Source: Aeromonas lacus (GTDB lineage: Bacteria; Pseudomonadota; Gammaproteobacteria; Enterobacterales; Aeromonadaceae). From it: 64,000 nucleotides of DNA. The notes below the pieces were generated by a model. That model saw only the letters and a list, made by a program, of their open reading frames with translations, did not search any database and had not been told where the DNA came from. Positions 56,103 to 64,000 of this stretch are shown here, piece after piece (the first letter of the stretch is position 1; each line of letters opens with the position of its first letter). The stretch lies in the NCBI RefSeq assembly GCF_000764665.1, contig NZ_JRGM01000136.1:107202-171201 (forward strand), read 5' to 3'. Made by a program: the position numbers and the translations under genes.

Positions 56103-58097
56103 ATGCGACTCTTCATCGCCGAGAAGCCCACTCTGGGGCGCGCCATTGCCGATGCCCTGCCCAAGCCCCACAAGAAGGGCGACGGTTTTATCGAGACCGC
56201 CCAAGGGGATGTGGTCACCTGGTGCATCGGCCATCTGCTGGAGCAGGCCGAACCCGATGCCTATGACGCGGCCTTCAAGCAGTGGCGGATGGAGCATCTC
56301 CCCATCATCCCGGCCCAGTGGCAGCTGGTGGCCAAACCCAAAACCAAAACCCAGCTCACCGTCATCAAGCGGCTGATCAAGCAGGCCGACTGCGTGGTCA
56401 ACGCCGGTGACCCGGACAGGGAAGGGCAACTGCTGGTGGACGAGGTGATCGATTTTCTCGGTTACCCGAAAACCAAGCCGGTGCAGCGCTGTCTCATCAG
56501 CGATCTCAACCCGCCCGCGGTGCGCCGCGCCCTCGACAAGCTCAGAGACAACAAGGAGTTCGTGCCGTTGGCGGTCTCGGCGTTGGCGCGCAGCCGGGCC
56601 GACTGGCTCTATGGCATCAACATGACCCGCGCCTACACTCTGCTCGGGCGCAAGGCCGGTTGCAGCGAGCTGCTCTCGGTTGGCCGGGTGCAGACCCCGC
56701 TGCTGGGGCTGGTGGTGCGGCGGGATCTCGAGATCGAGGCTTTCGTCCCCAAACCCTTCTACGAGGTGTTGGCCCATCTGTTGACCGATAGCAACGAGCG
56801 CTTCACCGCCAAGTGGCTGCCGTCCGAAGCCTGCCTGCCGTGGCAGGATGAGGAGGGGCGGATGCTCAACCGGGCGCTGGCCGACAAGGTGGTGAGCCGG
56901 ATCAACGGCCAACCGGCACAGGTTGAATCGGTGGAGGAGCAGGCCCGCAAGCAGGCGGCGCCGCTGCCCTACAACCTCTCCAGCCTGCAGATCGATGCCG
57001 CCAAGCGCTTCGGCATGGATGCCAAGCGGGTGCTCGACATCTGCCAGAGCCTCTACGAGCGCCACAAGCTTATCACCTATCCGCGCTCCGACAGCCGCTA
57101 TCTGCCGACCGACCACTTCAAGCGGGCCGAGCAGGTGCGCGGCGCCATCGCCGCCACTGCTCCTGCGCTGGCCAAGGCGGTGAGCGAGGCAGATGGCAAG
57201 ATCCGCAGCAAGGCGTGGAACGACAGCAAGGTGGATGCTCACCACGCCATCATTCCCACCGAGAAGCAGGGCAACCCCGCCACCTTGGGGGCCGACGAGG
57301 CAAAGCTTTACGGCCTGATTGCCCGCCAGTACCTGCTGCAGTTCTATCCCCCGTTCGAATACAACGACAGCAAGGTGCTGCTGCGCATCGCCGGTGGCCT
57401 GTTTCAGGCCAAGGCGCGGCGCATTCTCAAGGCGGGCTGGAAGGCGCTGCTCGGGGTGGAGGAGGATGACGATGAAGAGAAGGCGGGCACTCTGCCTGCC
57501 CTGAAAGAGGGCGAACAGCTGCTCTGCGAGCGGGGCGAGCTGCAGGAGAAGATGACCCAGCCGCCCAAGTCATTTACCGATGCGACTCTGCTGGCGGCCA
57601 TGACCGGCATCGCCCGCTATGTGCAGGATCCCGAGATCCGCAAAACCCTGCGCGACACCGATGGCCTCGGCACCGAGGCGACCCGGGCCGGCATCATCGA
57701 CCTGCTGTTCAAACGCCGCTTTCTGGTGCGCCAGGGCAAGAGCATCAAGGCGACTCCGACCGGGCGGGCACTGGTGCAGGCGCTGCCTGCCACCGCCACC
57801 ACGCCGGATATGACGGCGCTGTGGGAGCAGAGTCTCGGTCAGATCGCCGAGCGTCACGGCAGCTACCAGCAGTTTATGGGGCCGCTCACCGAGCAGCTCA
57901 ACGGCTTGATTGAGGGGGCGCGGCAGGACTCCGGTGCCAGCTTCAGCGCCCTACCCAAGGAGGCACCAGGCGCCGGCAAGCGGCGCTTTACCAAGCGCAA
58001 GAGTCCGGTTGCTGGCGGTGCAGCGCCTCGCAAGAGTTCAGGCAGAAGTGCGGGCAGGAGCACAGGCAAGCGGACTACCAAAAGCCAGGCGGCCTGA
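56103..58097 (+). CDS. topB: DNA topoisomerase III
   Basis: 664 residues, type IA. TOPRIM parts [19 protein letters not shown] and [17 protein letters not shown]; active-site Tyr in [15 protein letters not shown]; late [18 protein letters not shown] basic Ser/Lys/Arg-rich tail (about 620-664) replaces zinc fingers. It decatenates DNA and works with RecQ. The start follows AGGTAG just after the LexA box, so SOS control is likely. Confidence 0.96.
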   Translation: MRLFIAEKPTLGRAIADALPKPHKKGDGFIETAQGDVVTWCIGHLLEQAEPDAYDAAFKQWRMEHLPIIPAQWQLVAKPKTKTQLTVIKRLIKQADCVVNAGDPDREGQLLVDEVIDFLGYPKTKPVQRCLISDLNPPAVRRALDKLRDNKEFVPLAVSALARSRADWLYGINMTRAYTLLGRKAGCSELLSVGRVQTPLLGLVVRRDLEIEAFVPKPFYEVLAHLLTDSNERFTAKWLPSEACLPWQDEEGRMLNRALADKVVSRINGQPAQVESVEEQARKQAAPLPYNLSSLQIDAAKRFGMDAKRVLDICQSLYERHKLITYPRSDSRYLPTDHFKRAEQVRGAIAATAPALAKAVSEADGKIRSKAWNDSKVDAHHAIIPTEKQGNPATLGADEAKLYGLIARQYLLQFYPPFEYNDSKVLLRIAGGLFQAKARRILKAGWKALLGVEEDDDEEKAGTLPALKEGEQLLCERGELQEKMTQPPKSFTDATLLAAMTGIARYVQDPEIRKTLRDTDGLGTEATRAGIIDLLFKRRFLVRQGKSIKATPTGRALVQALPATATTPDMTALWEQSLGQIAERHGSYQQFMGPLTEQLNGLIEGARQDSGASFSALPKEAPGAGKRRFTKRKSPVAGGAAPRKSSGRSAGRSTGKRTTKSQAA

Positions 58098-58115
58098 CCA
58101 TGGGGTGTCGGCAGG

Positions 58116-58151
58116 AAAAAGAGAGGGGCCACAGTGGGCCCCTCTCTTTTT
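58116..58151. terminator. Bidirectional terminator between topB and ktrB
   Basis: A 15-bp perfect stem (AAAAAGAGAGGGGCC / GGCCCCTCTCTTTTT) with loop ACAGTG. Confidence 0.93.
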
Positions 58152-58174
58152 GTCGGCGTAATGGTCAGCGGTCA

Positions 58175-59530
58175 TTAGCCGGTGTAGACGCTCTCTTCCG
58201 GATACTTTATGCGGGTCTCGCTCGGGCGGGCCAGCATAAAGGCGAGGGTGAGCGGGCCAAGACGGCCGCAGATCATCACCAGCACCAGAATGAACTTGCC
58301 CGGGCCGCTCAGGCTGGGGGTGATGCCGGTGGAGAGGCCGACGGTGGCAAACGCCGAGATGGTTTCGAACATGATTTTGTCGAACGGCAGGGCGTCGGTG
58401 ATCATCAGCAGGAACATGGCCAGCATCAGCACCATGGTGCTGACGATAATGATGGCCAGCGAGCGGGTGACGATCTGGGGCGACAGGGTGCGGCCGAAGG
58501 CGGTAACGTGAGGGCGCTTGGTAAGAAACGCCTTGGTCGCCAGCAGCACCACGGCAAAGGTGGTCACCTTGATACCACCACCGGTGGAGGTGGCACCGGC
58601 ACCGATAAACATCAGCATCATCATGAATAGCAGCGAGGCGGGCACCATCTGGCCGATGTCGATGGAGTTGAAACCTGCGGTACGGGCACTGGCCGACTGG
58701 AAGAACGCCGCCAGCAGCTGGCCGCCAATGCCGGCGTTGCCGAGGGTACCCGGATTGTTGCGCTCCAGCAGCCAGAAGACCACGGTCCCCAGCAGCAACA
58801 GGGCCGGCGTCATCAGGATCATCAGCTTGCTGTGCAGCTTCAGCTTGCGCCAGCGACGGTTGCGCACCAGGTCGACGATGACGGTAAAGCCGATACCGCC
58901 GAGGATCAGCAGGCCGGCGATGGTCAGGCTGATGAGGGGATCGTCCCGATAGCTGATCAGGTTGTTGGCAAACAGCGAGAAGCCGGCGTTGTTGAAGGCG
59001 GAGACAGCGTGGAAGAAGCTGACGTAGAGGCCGCGATCCCAACCCATTTCGGGCACCCAGCGGATGGCCATCAGGCCGGTGCCGATCAGCTGGGCGATGA
59101 AGGCGAACAGTACGATCCGCTTCACCAGCTGGATGATGTTGACCGAGCCCTCCTGTCCCAGCGCCTCCTTGGCAAGTACCTGCTGGCGCAGGCCGACCCG
59201 CTTGCTGAAGATGGCGATGAGCAGCAGGGTCATGGTCATCTGCCCCAGACCGCCTATCTCCATCAGCATGATCAGAAAGATCTGCCCCTGCAGGGTGAAG
59301 GCGGTGCCGGTATCCACCACGCCAAGACCTGTCACGCAGATGGCCGAGGTGGCGGTGAACAGGGCATTGATGAAGCTCACCTCGCCGTTATGGCTGGAGG
59401 GCTGCACCAGAAAGATGGTGCCTATCAGCAGGATGATAAGAAAGCTGCCAAGGATCAGCTTGGCCTCGCTCCAGCGGGAGTCATCCTCCTTATGGAGGGC
59501 GAAGGCGAAGTTGTTACGCCAACGGGTCAT
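58175..59530 (-). CDS. ktrB: Ktr potassium uptake channel subunit KtrB
   Basis: 451 residues, four repeated M1-P-M2 units of the TrkH/KtrB family. Filter-loop motifs include TATSAICVTGLGVVDTG, SAFNNAGFSLF, SARTAGFNSID and SAFATVGLSTGITP. GAGATSTGGGIKV forms the intramembrane gate region. Sodium-dependent potassium uptake with KtrA. It overlaps ktrA by 4 bp (ATGA). Confidence 0.94.
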   Translation of the reverse strand: MTRWRNNFAFALHKEDDSRWSEAKLILGSFLIILLIGTIFLVQPSSHNGEVSFINALFTATSAICVTGLGVVDTGTAFTLQGQIFLIMLMEIGGLGQMTMTLLLIAIFSKRVGLRQQVLAKEALGQEGSVNIIQLVKRIVLFAFIAQLIGTGLMAIRWVPEMGWDRGLYVSFFHAVSAFNNAGFSLFANNLISYRDDPLISLTIAGLLILGGIGFTVIVDLVRNRRWRKLKLHSKLMILMTPALLLLGTVVFWLLERNNPGTLGNAGIGGQLLAAFFQSASARTAGFNSIDIGQMVPASLLFMMMLMFIGAGATSTGGGIKVTTFAVVLLATKAFLTKRPHVTAFGRTLSPQIVTRSLAIIIVSTMVLMLAMFLLMITDALPFDKIMFETISAFATVGLSTGITPSLSGPGKFILVLVMICGRLGPLTLAFMLARPSETRIKYPEESVYTG

Positions 59531-60180
59531 AGAGTTTCCAGCCAGTGATCGATCGCGTGTTTGTTGCCTGCCAAGATGAGGATGTCACCCAGTTGCAGCT
59601 CCATCTTGCCGGTCAGCACGTTGTGCAGCACGTCGCCGCGCTTGATGGCGAGCAGCTGGAAGTCGTTCTGCTGCAGCAGGTGGAAGTCGCTGAGGGCCTT
59701 GCCGTTTTGTGGCAGACCGATGACGAATTCTGTCAGCACCATGTCGTGGCCCAGCTCCAGATAGTCGAACAGGCGGTTGTCGAGCATGCTCTGCGCAACG
59801 CGACGCCCCATGTCCCACTCGGGGTTGATCACCTTGTCGGCGCCCACTTTCTGCAGGATCTTGGCGTGGAACTTGTCGCGGGCCTTCACCCATACCTTCT
59901 TCACCCCCGCTTCTTTCAGAACCAAGGTGGTGAGGATACTGGTCTCCAGGTTGTCACCGATGGCGACGAAGACGATGTCGAAATTGGAGAGTCCCAGTTC
60001 TGCCACTGTGGCCTCGTCGGTGGCATCGGCCACGATGACGTGGTTGCAGAGGGTTGCAATTTGGCGGGTCTTGCTCTCGTCGATATCGATAGCCAGCACC
60101 TCGGCATCCTGCCGCTGCAGCTCTTCGCACAGCGCACTGCCAAACAGGCCCAGGCCGATGACGGCAAACTGGTTGTTCAT
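59527..60180 (-). CDS. ktrA: Ktr potassium uptake regulatory subunit KtrA
   Basis: 217 residues. An N-terminal RCK domain with the nucleotide motif FAVIGLGLFGSALCEEL and acidic DIDE, then a C-terminal RCK_C domain (LQLGDILILAGNKHAID). It forms the cytosolic gating ring of KtrB. First gene of the operon. Confidence 0.95.
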   Translation of the reverse strand: MNNQFAVIGLGLFGSALCEELQRQDAEVLAIDIDESKTRQIATLCNHVIVADATDEATVAELGLSNFDIVFVAIGDNLETSILTTLVLKEAGVKKVWVKARDKFHAKILQKVGADKVINPEWDMGRRVAQSMLDNRLFDYLELGHDMVLTEFVIGLPQNGKALSDFHLLQQNDFQLLAIKRGDVLHNVLTGKMELQLGDILILAGNKHAIDHWLETL

Positions 60181-60306
60181 GAGTTATTCCTCAACAGTTG
60201 AAGCTGACTACTCTAACCCACTGTTATTCGTCCGAAAAGAGCACAGATTTTTCGTCACCGGCAACTTGAGGTAGACTGCCTCCTTGCACCAAGCCGGGAT
60301 AGACAG

Positions 60307-61344
60307 ATGAAACTGAATGCCAACGCCTCCTTGTTGAAACTCAACACCCTCGCCCTCGATGCTTACTGCCTCTGGTTGGCCGAGGTGGAGCTGATCTCCG
60401 ATCTGGCTGCCCTGCGAAGTGATGCCGAGCTGAACACTCTGCCCCGTCTGAACCTCGGTGGTGGCAGCAATGTGCTGTTTACTACCGACTTCCACGGTCT
60501 GGTGGTGCTCAACCGGCTCAAGGGAATTACCGCACAGGATCAGGGATATCACTGGCTGCTCCATGTCGCAGCGGGTGAGGATTGGCATCAGCTGGTCTGT
60601 CATACCCTGCAACAGGGTTGGTTTGGACTGGAGAATCTGGCGCTCATCCCCGGCACGGTCGGTGCTGCCCCGGTGCAGAACATCGGCGCCTACGGGGTCG
60701 AGCTGGCGAACTTCTGTGCCTATGTCGAGGCCTTCAACTGGCAGAGCGGCGAGATCGAGCGGATCGAGGCGCAGCAGTGCCGCTTCGGCTATCGCGACAG
60801 CATCTTCAAGCACGAGTATCAGGACTCCCATCTGATCACCGCAGTCGGCCTCAAGTTGCCCAAGGCGTGGCAGCCGGTGCTGGGCTATGGCCCGCTGGCC
60901 GCTCTTGGCGACCAACCGAGCGCGCAGGCCATCTTTGATACCGTCTGTGCCACCCGCATGGCCAAGCTGCCGGATCCCGTCGTGCTCGGCAACGCCGGCA
61001 GCTTCTTCAAGAATCCGGTGGTGCCCGCCGCGCTGGCGGAGTCACTTAAACTGACATATCCGCAGATGCCCTGTTATCCGGCCGGGGAGGGGCAAGCCAA
61101 GCTGGCGGCTGGCTGGCTCATCGACCAGTGCGGTCTCAAGGGATTTGCCATCGGCCGCGCCGCCGTTCATCAGGAGCAGGCGCTGGTTCTGGTCAATCAG
61201 GGCGGAGCCAGCGCCATGGAGCTGATCGCGCTGGCTGCCCACGTGCGTGACAGCGTGGAGCAGAAGTTTGGCGTGGTGCTGGAACACGAGGTGCGCTTCA
61301 TGGGCGCGCACGGTGAAACCTGGCTCGATGAGGTGCTCTCATGA
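60307..61344 (+). CDS. murB: UDP-N-acetylenolpyruvylglucosamine reductase MurB
   Basis: 345 residues, type I MurB. FAD-binding motifs LNLGGGSNVLF and IPGTVGAAPVQNIGAYGVE. The catalytic Ser is in VLGNAGSFFKNPVV, and a Glu near VVLEHEVRFMG. It makes UDP-MurNAc for peptidoglycan. It overlaps birA by 4 bp, as in E. coli. Confidence 0.97.
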   Translation: MKLNANASLLKLNTLALDAYCLWLAEVELISDLAALRSDAELNTLPRLNLGGGSNVLFTTDFHGLVVLNRLKGITAQDQGYHWLLHVAAGEDWHQLVCHTLQQGWFGLENLALIPGTVGAAPVQNIGAYGVELANFCAYVEAFNWQSGEIERIEAQQCRFGYRDSIFKHEYQDSHLITAVGLKLPKAWQPVLGYGPLAALGDQPSAQAIFDTVCATRMAKLPDPVVLGNAGSFFKNPVVPAALAESLKLTYPQMPCYPAGEGQAKLAAGWLIDQCGLKGFAIGRAAVHQEQALVLVNQGGASAMELIALAAHVRDSVEQKFGVVLEHEVRFMGAHGETWLDEVLS

Positions 61345-62306
61345 CGTTGACTCCAATCAGACAGACCCTGATCACCCTGCTCAGCGACGGCCAGTTCCAC
61401 TCCGGCGAACAGCTGGGCGAGCAGCTCGGTATCAGCCGGGCGGCAGTGAGCAAGCATATGGCCGCACTCAAGGAGCTGGGGCTGGATCTCTTTAGCCTGA
61501 CCGGCAAGGGTTACCGGCTGGCGGTGCCGATGGCGCTCTATGACGAGGCGCAGCTGCAGGCGCTGGCCCCAATGGCGCCGGTGCACTGTTTTCCTGTGAT
61601 CGGTTCGACCAACCAGTATCTGCTGGACAGGGTCAATCAACTGCGCTCTGGCGAGAGTTGCCTTGCCGAGTGCCAGACCGCCGGGCGCGGTCGCCGTGGC
61701 AAGCCCTGGGTCTCGCCGTTTGGTTGCCAGCTGATCCTCAGCATGTACTGGCGACTCGAACAAGGCATGGCCGCCGCCATGGGGTTGAGTCTGGCGGTTG
61801 GCGTCGCCGTAGTGGAAGCGCTGGAGTCTCTCGGTTATCACGGCGTTGAGCTGAAGTGGCCCAACGATCTCTACTATCAGGGGCGCAAGCTGGCGGGCAT
61901 TCTGGTAGAGATGAGCGGCAGCGCCGGTGCCAGTTGCCATCTGGTGATAGGTATCGGCCTCAATCTGGCGATGCCGGCCCGCGAGGGGGAGAAGATCGAT
62001 CAGGCCTGGGCTGAGCTGCGCCACATCAATCCCGAGCTGGTTGATCGCAATGAGCTCGCCGCCCGGATGATCGCCTATCTGCAGCGGGCGATGCAGACCT
62101 TCGAGCAGAGCGGATTGGCGAGCTTTGTCGATCAGTGGAACCGGCTCGACCACTTTGCCGGTCGCCCCGTCCGTCTCTTGATGGGGGAGCAGGAGATCCG
62201 CGGTATCGCTCGTGGTATCGACGATCGCGGTGCCCTGCGGCTGGAGACGGAGGAGGGCACCAAGTTCTATCTGGGTGGCGAACTCTCCCTGCGCCGGGGT
62301 GATTGA
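61341..62306 (+). CDS. birA: Biotin-protein ligase and biotin operon repressor BirA
   Basis: 321 residues. An N-terminal winged helix (QLGISRAAVSKHMAALKELG), the catalytic biotinyl-AMP loop TAGRGRRGKPWVSPFG, then WPNDLYYQGRKLAGILVE and a C-terminal SH3-like domain. It biotinylates AccB and represses bio genes. Confidence 0.96.
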   Translation: MTLTPIRQTLITLLSDGQFHSGEQLGEQLGISRAAVSKHMAALKELGLDLFSLTGKGYRLAVPMALYDEAQLQALAPMAPVHCFPVIGSTNQYLLDRVNQLRSGESCLAECQTAGRGRRGKPWVSPFGCQLILSMYWRLEQGMAAAMGLSLAVGVAVVEALESLGYHGVELKWPNDLYYQGRKLAGILVEMSGSAGASCHLVIGIGLNLAMPAREGEKIDQAWAELRHINPELVDRNELAARMIAYLQRAMQTFEQSGLASFVDQWNRLDHFAGRPVRLLMGEQEIRGIARGIDDRGALRLETEEGTKFYLGGELSLRRGD

Positions 62307-62341
62307 ACGTTGCGCCTGGCGATAACCGTTAGCGACAAAAA

Positions 62342-62369
62342 AGAGAGGGGACCAGTGGGTCCCCTCTCT
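62342..62369. terminator. Terminator between birA and coaA
   Basis: AGAGAGGGGACC / GGTCCCCTCTCT with loop AGTG. A T-run follows on the minus strand, so it mainly serves coaA. Stem and loop resemble the topB/ktrB terminator. Confidence 0.85.
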
Positions 62370-62406
62370 GTTATCCGGCTATCCGGGACTGTGCGAACTG
62401 CCGTGC

Positions 62407-63345
62407 TTATTTGCGCAGCTTGATCTGTTCGATGGCGTGCTCGTTGCCCTTGGTCAGGATCAGGTTGGCCCGCTCCCGGGTCGGCAGGATGTTCTCCTGC
62501 AGATTGAGATAGTTGATATCCTGCCAGATGTTGTTGGCGATCTGGGTCGCTTCGCTCTCGGTCAGCTTGGCGTAGTGGTGGAAGTAGGAGTCGGGATCCG
62601 AGAAAGCGCCGCTGCGGAATTTGAGGAAGCGCTCGATATACCAGGTGCGCAGCAGGTCGGCTTCGGCATCCACATAGATGGAGAAGTCGACGAAATCGGA
62701 GACAAAGACCCGGTGTGGCTCCTGCGGATAATCCATACCGCTCTGCAGCACATTGAGTCCTTCCAGGATCAGGATGTCCGGCTGCTCCACCACCTTCTTC
62801 TCGTCAGGGATGATGTCGTAGATAAGGTGGGAGTAGACCGGCGCTTCCACTTTCTCGTGGCCGGCACGGATATTGGCGACAAACTCCACCAGATGGCGGA
62901 TGTCGTAGGATTCCGGGAAACCCTTGCGGCGCATCAGGCCACGCTCTTCCAAGACCTTGTTTGGGTAGAGAAAGCCGTCGGTGGTGACCAGCTCCACCCG
63001 CGGGTGCTCCGGCCAGCGCTCCAGCAGGGCCTGCAGGATACGGGCCGTGGTGCTTTTGCCCCCCGCCACGCTGCCAGCGATGCTGATGATATAGGTACCC
63101 TTGCCGCGGGACTGGCCGAGGAACTGCTCCAGTACCCGGCTACGGCGCTGCTTGGCTTTGACATAGAGATTGAGCAGGCGGGAGAGGGGCAGATAGATCT
63201 CCTCTACCTCCTTCAATGACACCTTTTCGTTGATACCGCGCAGGGTCTGCAGATCGTGTTCGGTCAGGGTCAGGGGGACCGAATCGCGCAATAACGCCCA
63301 TTTTTCGCGGGTGAATTGCAGATAGGGGTTATGCTCTGTCGTCAT
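62407..63345 (-). CDS. coaA: Type I pantothenate kinase CoaA
   Basis: 312 residues (E. coli 316). Walker [37 protein letters not shown] and HLIYDII are the PanK signatures. First step of CoA synthesis, inhibited by CoA. The ATG at 63345 gives the family start MTTEHNPYL. The frame is open upstream into the tRNA promoter but is not coding there. Confidence 0.96.
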   Translation of the reverse strand: MTTEHNPYLQFTREKWALLRDSVPLTLTEHDLQTLRGINEKVSLKEVEEIYLPLSRLLNLYVKAKQRRSRVLEQFLGQSRGKGTYIISIAGSVAGGKSTTARILQALLERWPEHPRVELVTTDGFLYPNKVLEERGLMRRKGFPESYDIRHLVEFVANIRAGHEKVEAPVYSHLIYDIIPDEKKVVEQPDILILEGLNVLQSGMDYPQEPHRVFVSDFVDFSIYVDAEADLLRTWYIERFLKFRSGAFSDPDSYFHHYAKLTESEATQIANNIWQDINYLNLQENILPTRERANLILTKGNEHAIEQIKLRK

Positions 63346-63485
63346 GGTGTCATCACTGTTTCTTTGGCACGGCGACCATACACCAAGGGGTGGAGAGCGA
63401 CAAGGGACGCATCCAGATTGGCCTGAATCCCTCCACTTTTTTGCCCGGATCCCGGCAATAATCCACATTTTGCAGGGTGCAATGG

Positions 63486-63514
63486 TTGCATCCCCCAAAT
63501 CCTTACAATAAAAT
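63486..63514 (+). promoter_or_regulatory. Sigma70 promoter of the tRNA-tuf operon
   Basis: TTGCAT, 17 bp, TAAAAT, followed at once by a GC-rich discriminator (GCGCGACGC). This is typical of stringently controlled stable-RNA promoters. It lies about 95 bp before tRNA-Tyr. Confidence 0.75.
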
Positions 63515-63609
63515 GCGCGACGCTTGGATGTCTGTCGCCTGTTTGCTCGGCAAAAGCGATAAAAAACAGTGGGTGCAAGCAGAATTACCACTGTGACAAT
63601 CTGGCATCT

Positions 63610-63694
63610 GGAGGGGTTCCCGAGCGGCCAAAGGGATCAGACTGTAAATCTGACGGCTCTGCCTTCGAAGGTTCGAATCCTTCTCCCTCCACCA
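63610..63694 (+). tRNA. tyrU: tRNA-Tyr (GTA)
   Basis: 85 nt. Acceptor GGAGGGG pairs with the 3' strand; the long variable arm of tRNA-Tyr is present; anticodon GTA lies in ACTGTAAATC; T-loop TTCGAAT; CCA encoded. Very close to E. coli tyrU, in the same position before tuf. Confidence 0.97.
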
Positions 63695-63732
63695 TATTTC
63701 TCTGCGGTTTGAGTTCTTTGGGTTAGAGAAAT

Positions 63733-63807
<75 letters not shown>

Positions 63808-63811
63808 AGAT

Positions 63812-63887
63812 GCTGATATGGCTCAGGCGATACCAAGAGCTACGCCCTCAGGGTGAAGTCGGCAGTCGAACCTGTCTGTCAGCACCA
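63812..63887 (+). pseudogene. tRNA-Thr-like sequence with disrupted anticodon arm
   Basis: It occupies the thrT position of E. coli and has the normal 76-nt length, a complete 7-bp acceptor stem (GCTGATA / TGTCAGC), a D stem GCTC / GAGC and encoded ACCA. The D loop is 12 nt and contains TACCAA. The anticodon stem closes on only 3 nt (CGCCC-TCA-GGGTG), so no 7-nt loop exists. The T-loop is 6 nt (TCGAAC). It cannot be a normal elongator tRNA: a degenerate thrT or a tRNA-like processing element. Confidence 0.7.
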
Positions 63888-63980
63888 GCCTCTCTTCCCC
63901 ACCAGATTCAAATCCATCATATAAACTGTTCTGTGGTTAGCTTGCCACCGCGTACTCAGCGTTAGTTTAGAGGGACGATC

Positions 63981-64000
63981 ATGTCTAAAGAAAAATTTGA
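63981..64000 (+). CDS. tuf: Elongation factor Tu (5' end only)
   Basis: ATG at 63981 gives MSKEKF, the EF-Tu N-terminus, preceded by GAGGGACG. The position after tyrU-glyT-thrT matches E. coli tufB. Only six codons and part of a seventh are in the window. Confidence 0.88.

Overview
The window is chromosomal DNA of a GC-rich gammaproteobacterium, most likely an Aeromonas. The evidence is E. coli-like gene order in several blocks (rluD-pgeF-clpB; glrK-yfhG-glrR; murB-birA / coaA / tRNA-Tyr / tRNA-Gly / tuf), E. coli-like proteins throughout, even high-GC codon use, a complete arn lipid A modification operon, torCA and ktrAB. I see no prophage, insertion sequence, integron, plasmid or CRISPR sequence. 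This is core chromosome with a few accessory sites.

Layout. 1-1450: a LysR regulator (cut by the window edge) divergent from a VOC protein. 1550-3530: a chemoreceptor with a flagellar sigma28-type promoter. 3590-6330 (minus): two DUF969/DUF979 membrane proteins with pyroglutamyl peptidase and a gamma-glutamylcyclotransferase. 6745-9500: lipocalin and the yqhC/yqhD aldehyde reductase pair. 10000-13030: pntAB transhydrogenase. 13100-18420: a solitary binding protein, then a thiol block of cysteine desulfidase, cystine importer and CoA-disulfide reductase. 18490-29920: arnBCADTEF (minus), divergent from ugd, a second ArnT-like glycosyltransferase and a PAP2 phosphatase. 29990-35470: bamD, rluD, pgeF, clpB. 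35540-40230: asnA/asnC, a binding protein, a membrane protein, folM, a FolK-like protein and a YnhF-type 30-residue protein. 40330-49230: glrK-yfhG-glrR, DUF1097, msrPQ, PepSY proteins with a PhoPQ-like two-component system, and an acidic unknown. 49600-56035: torCA divergent from an unusual multidomain kinase and a lone receiver. 56100-63350: topB, ktrAB, murB-birA and coaA. 63480-64000: tRNA-Tyr, tRNA-Gly, a broken tRNA-Thr-like sequence and the start of tuf.

Most notable. (1) The cysteine desulfidase gene and the cystine importer gene are each preceded by a short ORF rich in Cys codons (Cys-Cys-Cys and Cys-Ser-Cys), each close to a small GC hairpin followed by a T-run. This looks like cysteine-responsive leader peptides or attenuators. 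(2) GlrR has lost the GAFTGA loop needed to engage sigma54 RNA polymerase. (3) topB has a near-consensus LexA box just upstream. (4) The tRNA-Thr position before tuf holds a tRNA-like sequence with acceptor stem and CCA but no proper anticodon loop. (5) The same 17-nt palindrome overlaps the lysR start and recurs 48 kb away. (6) The kinase beside torCA has an apparently dead receiver plus a cyclic-nucleotide-type domain. (7) A structured, gene-free stretch lies between asnA and clpB. Functions are assigned by recognising families from the sequence. No database search was possible.
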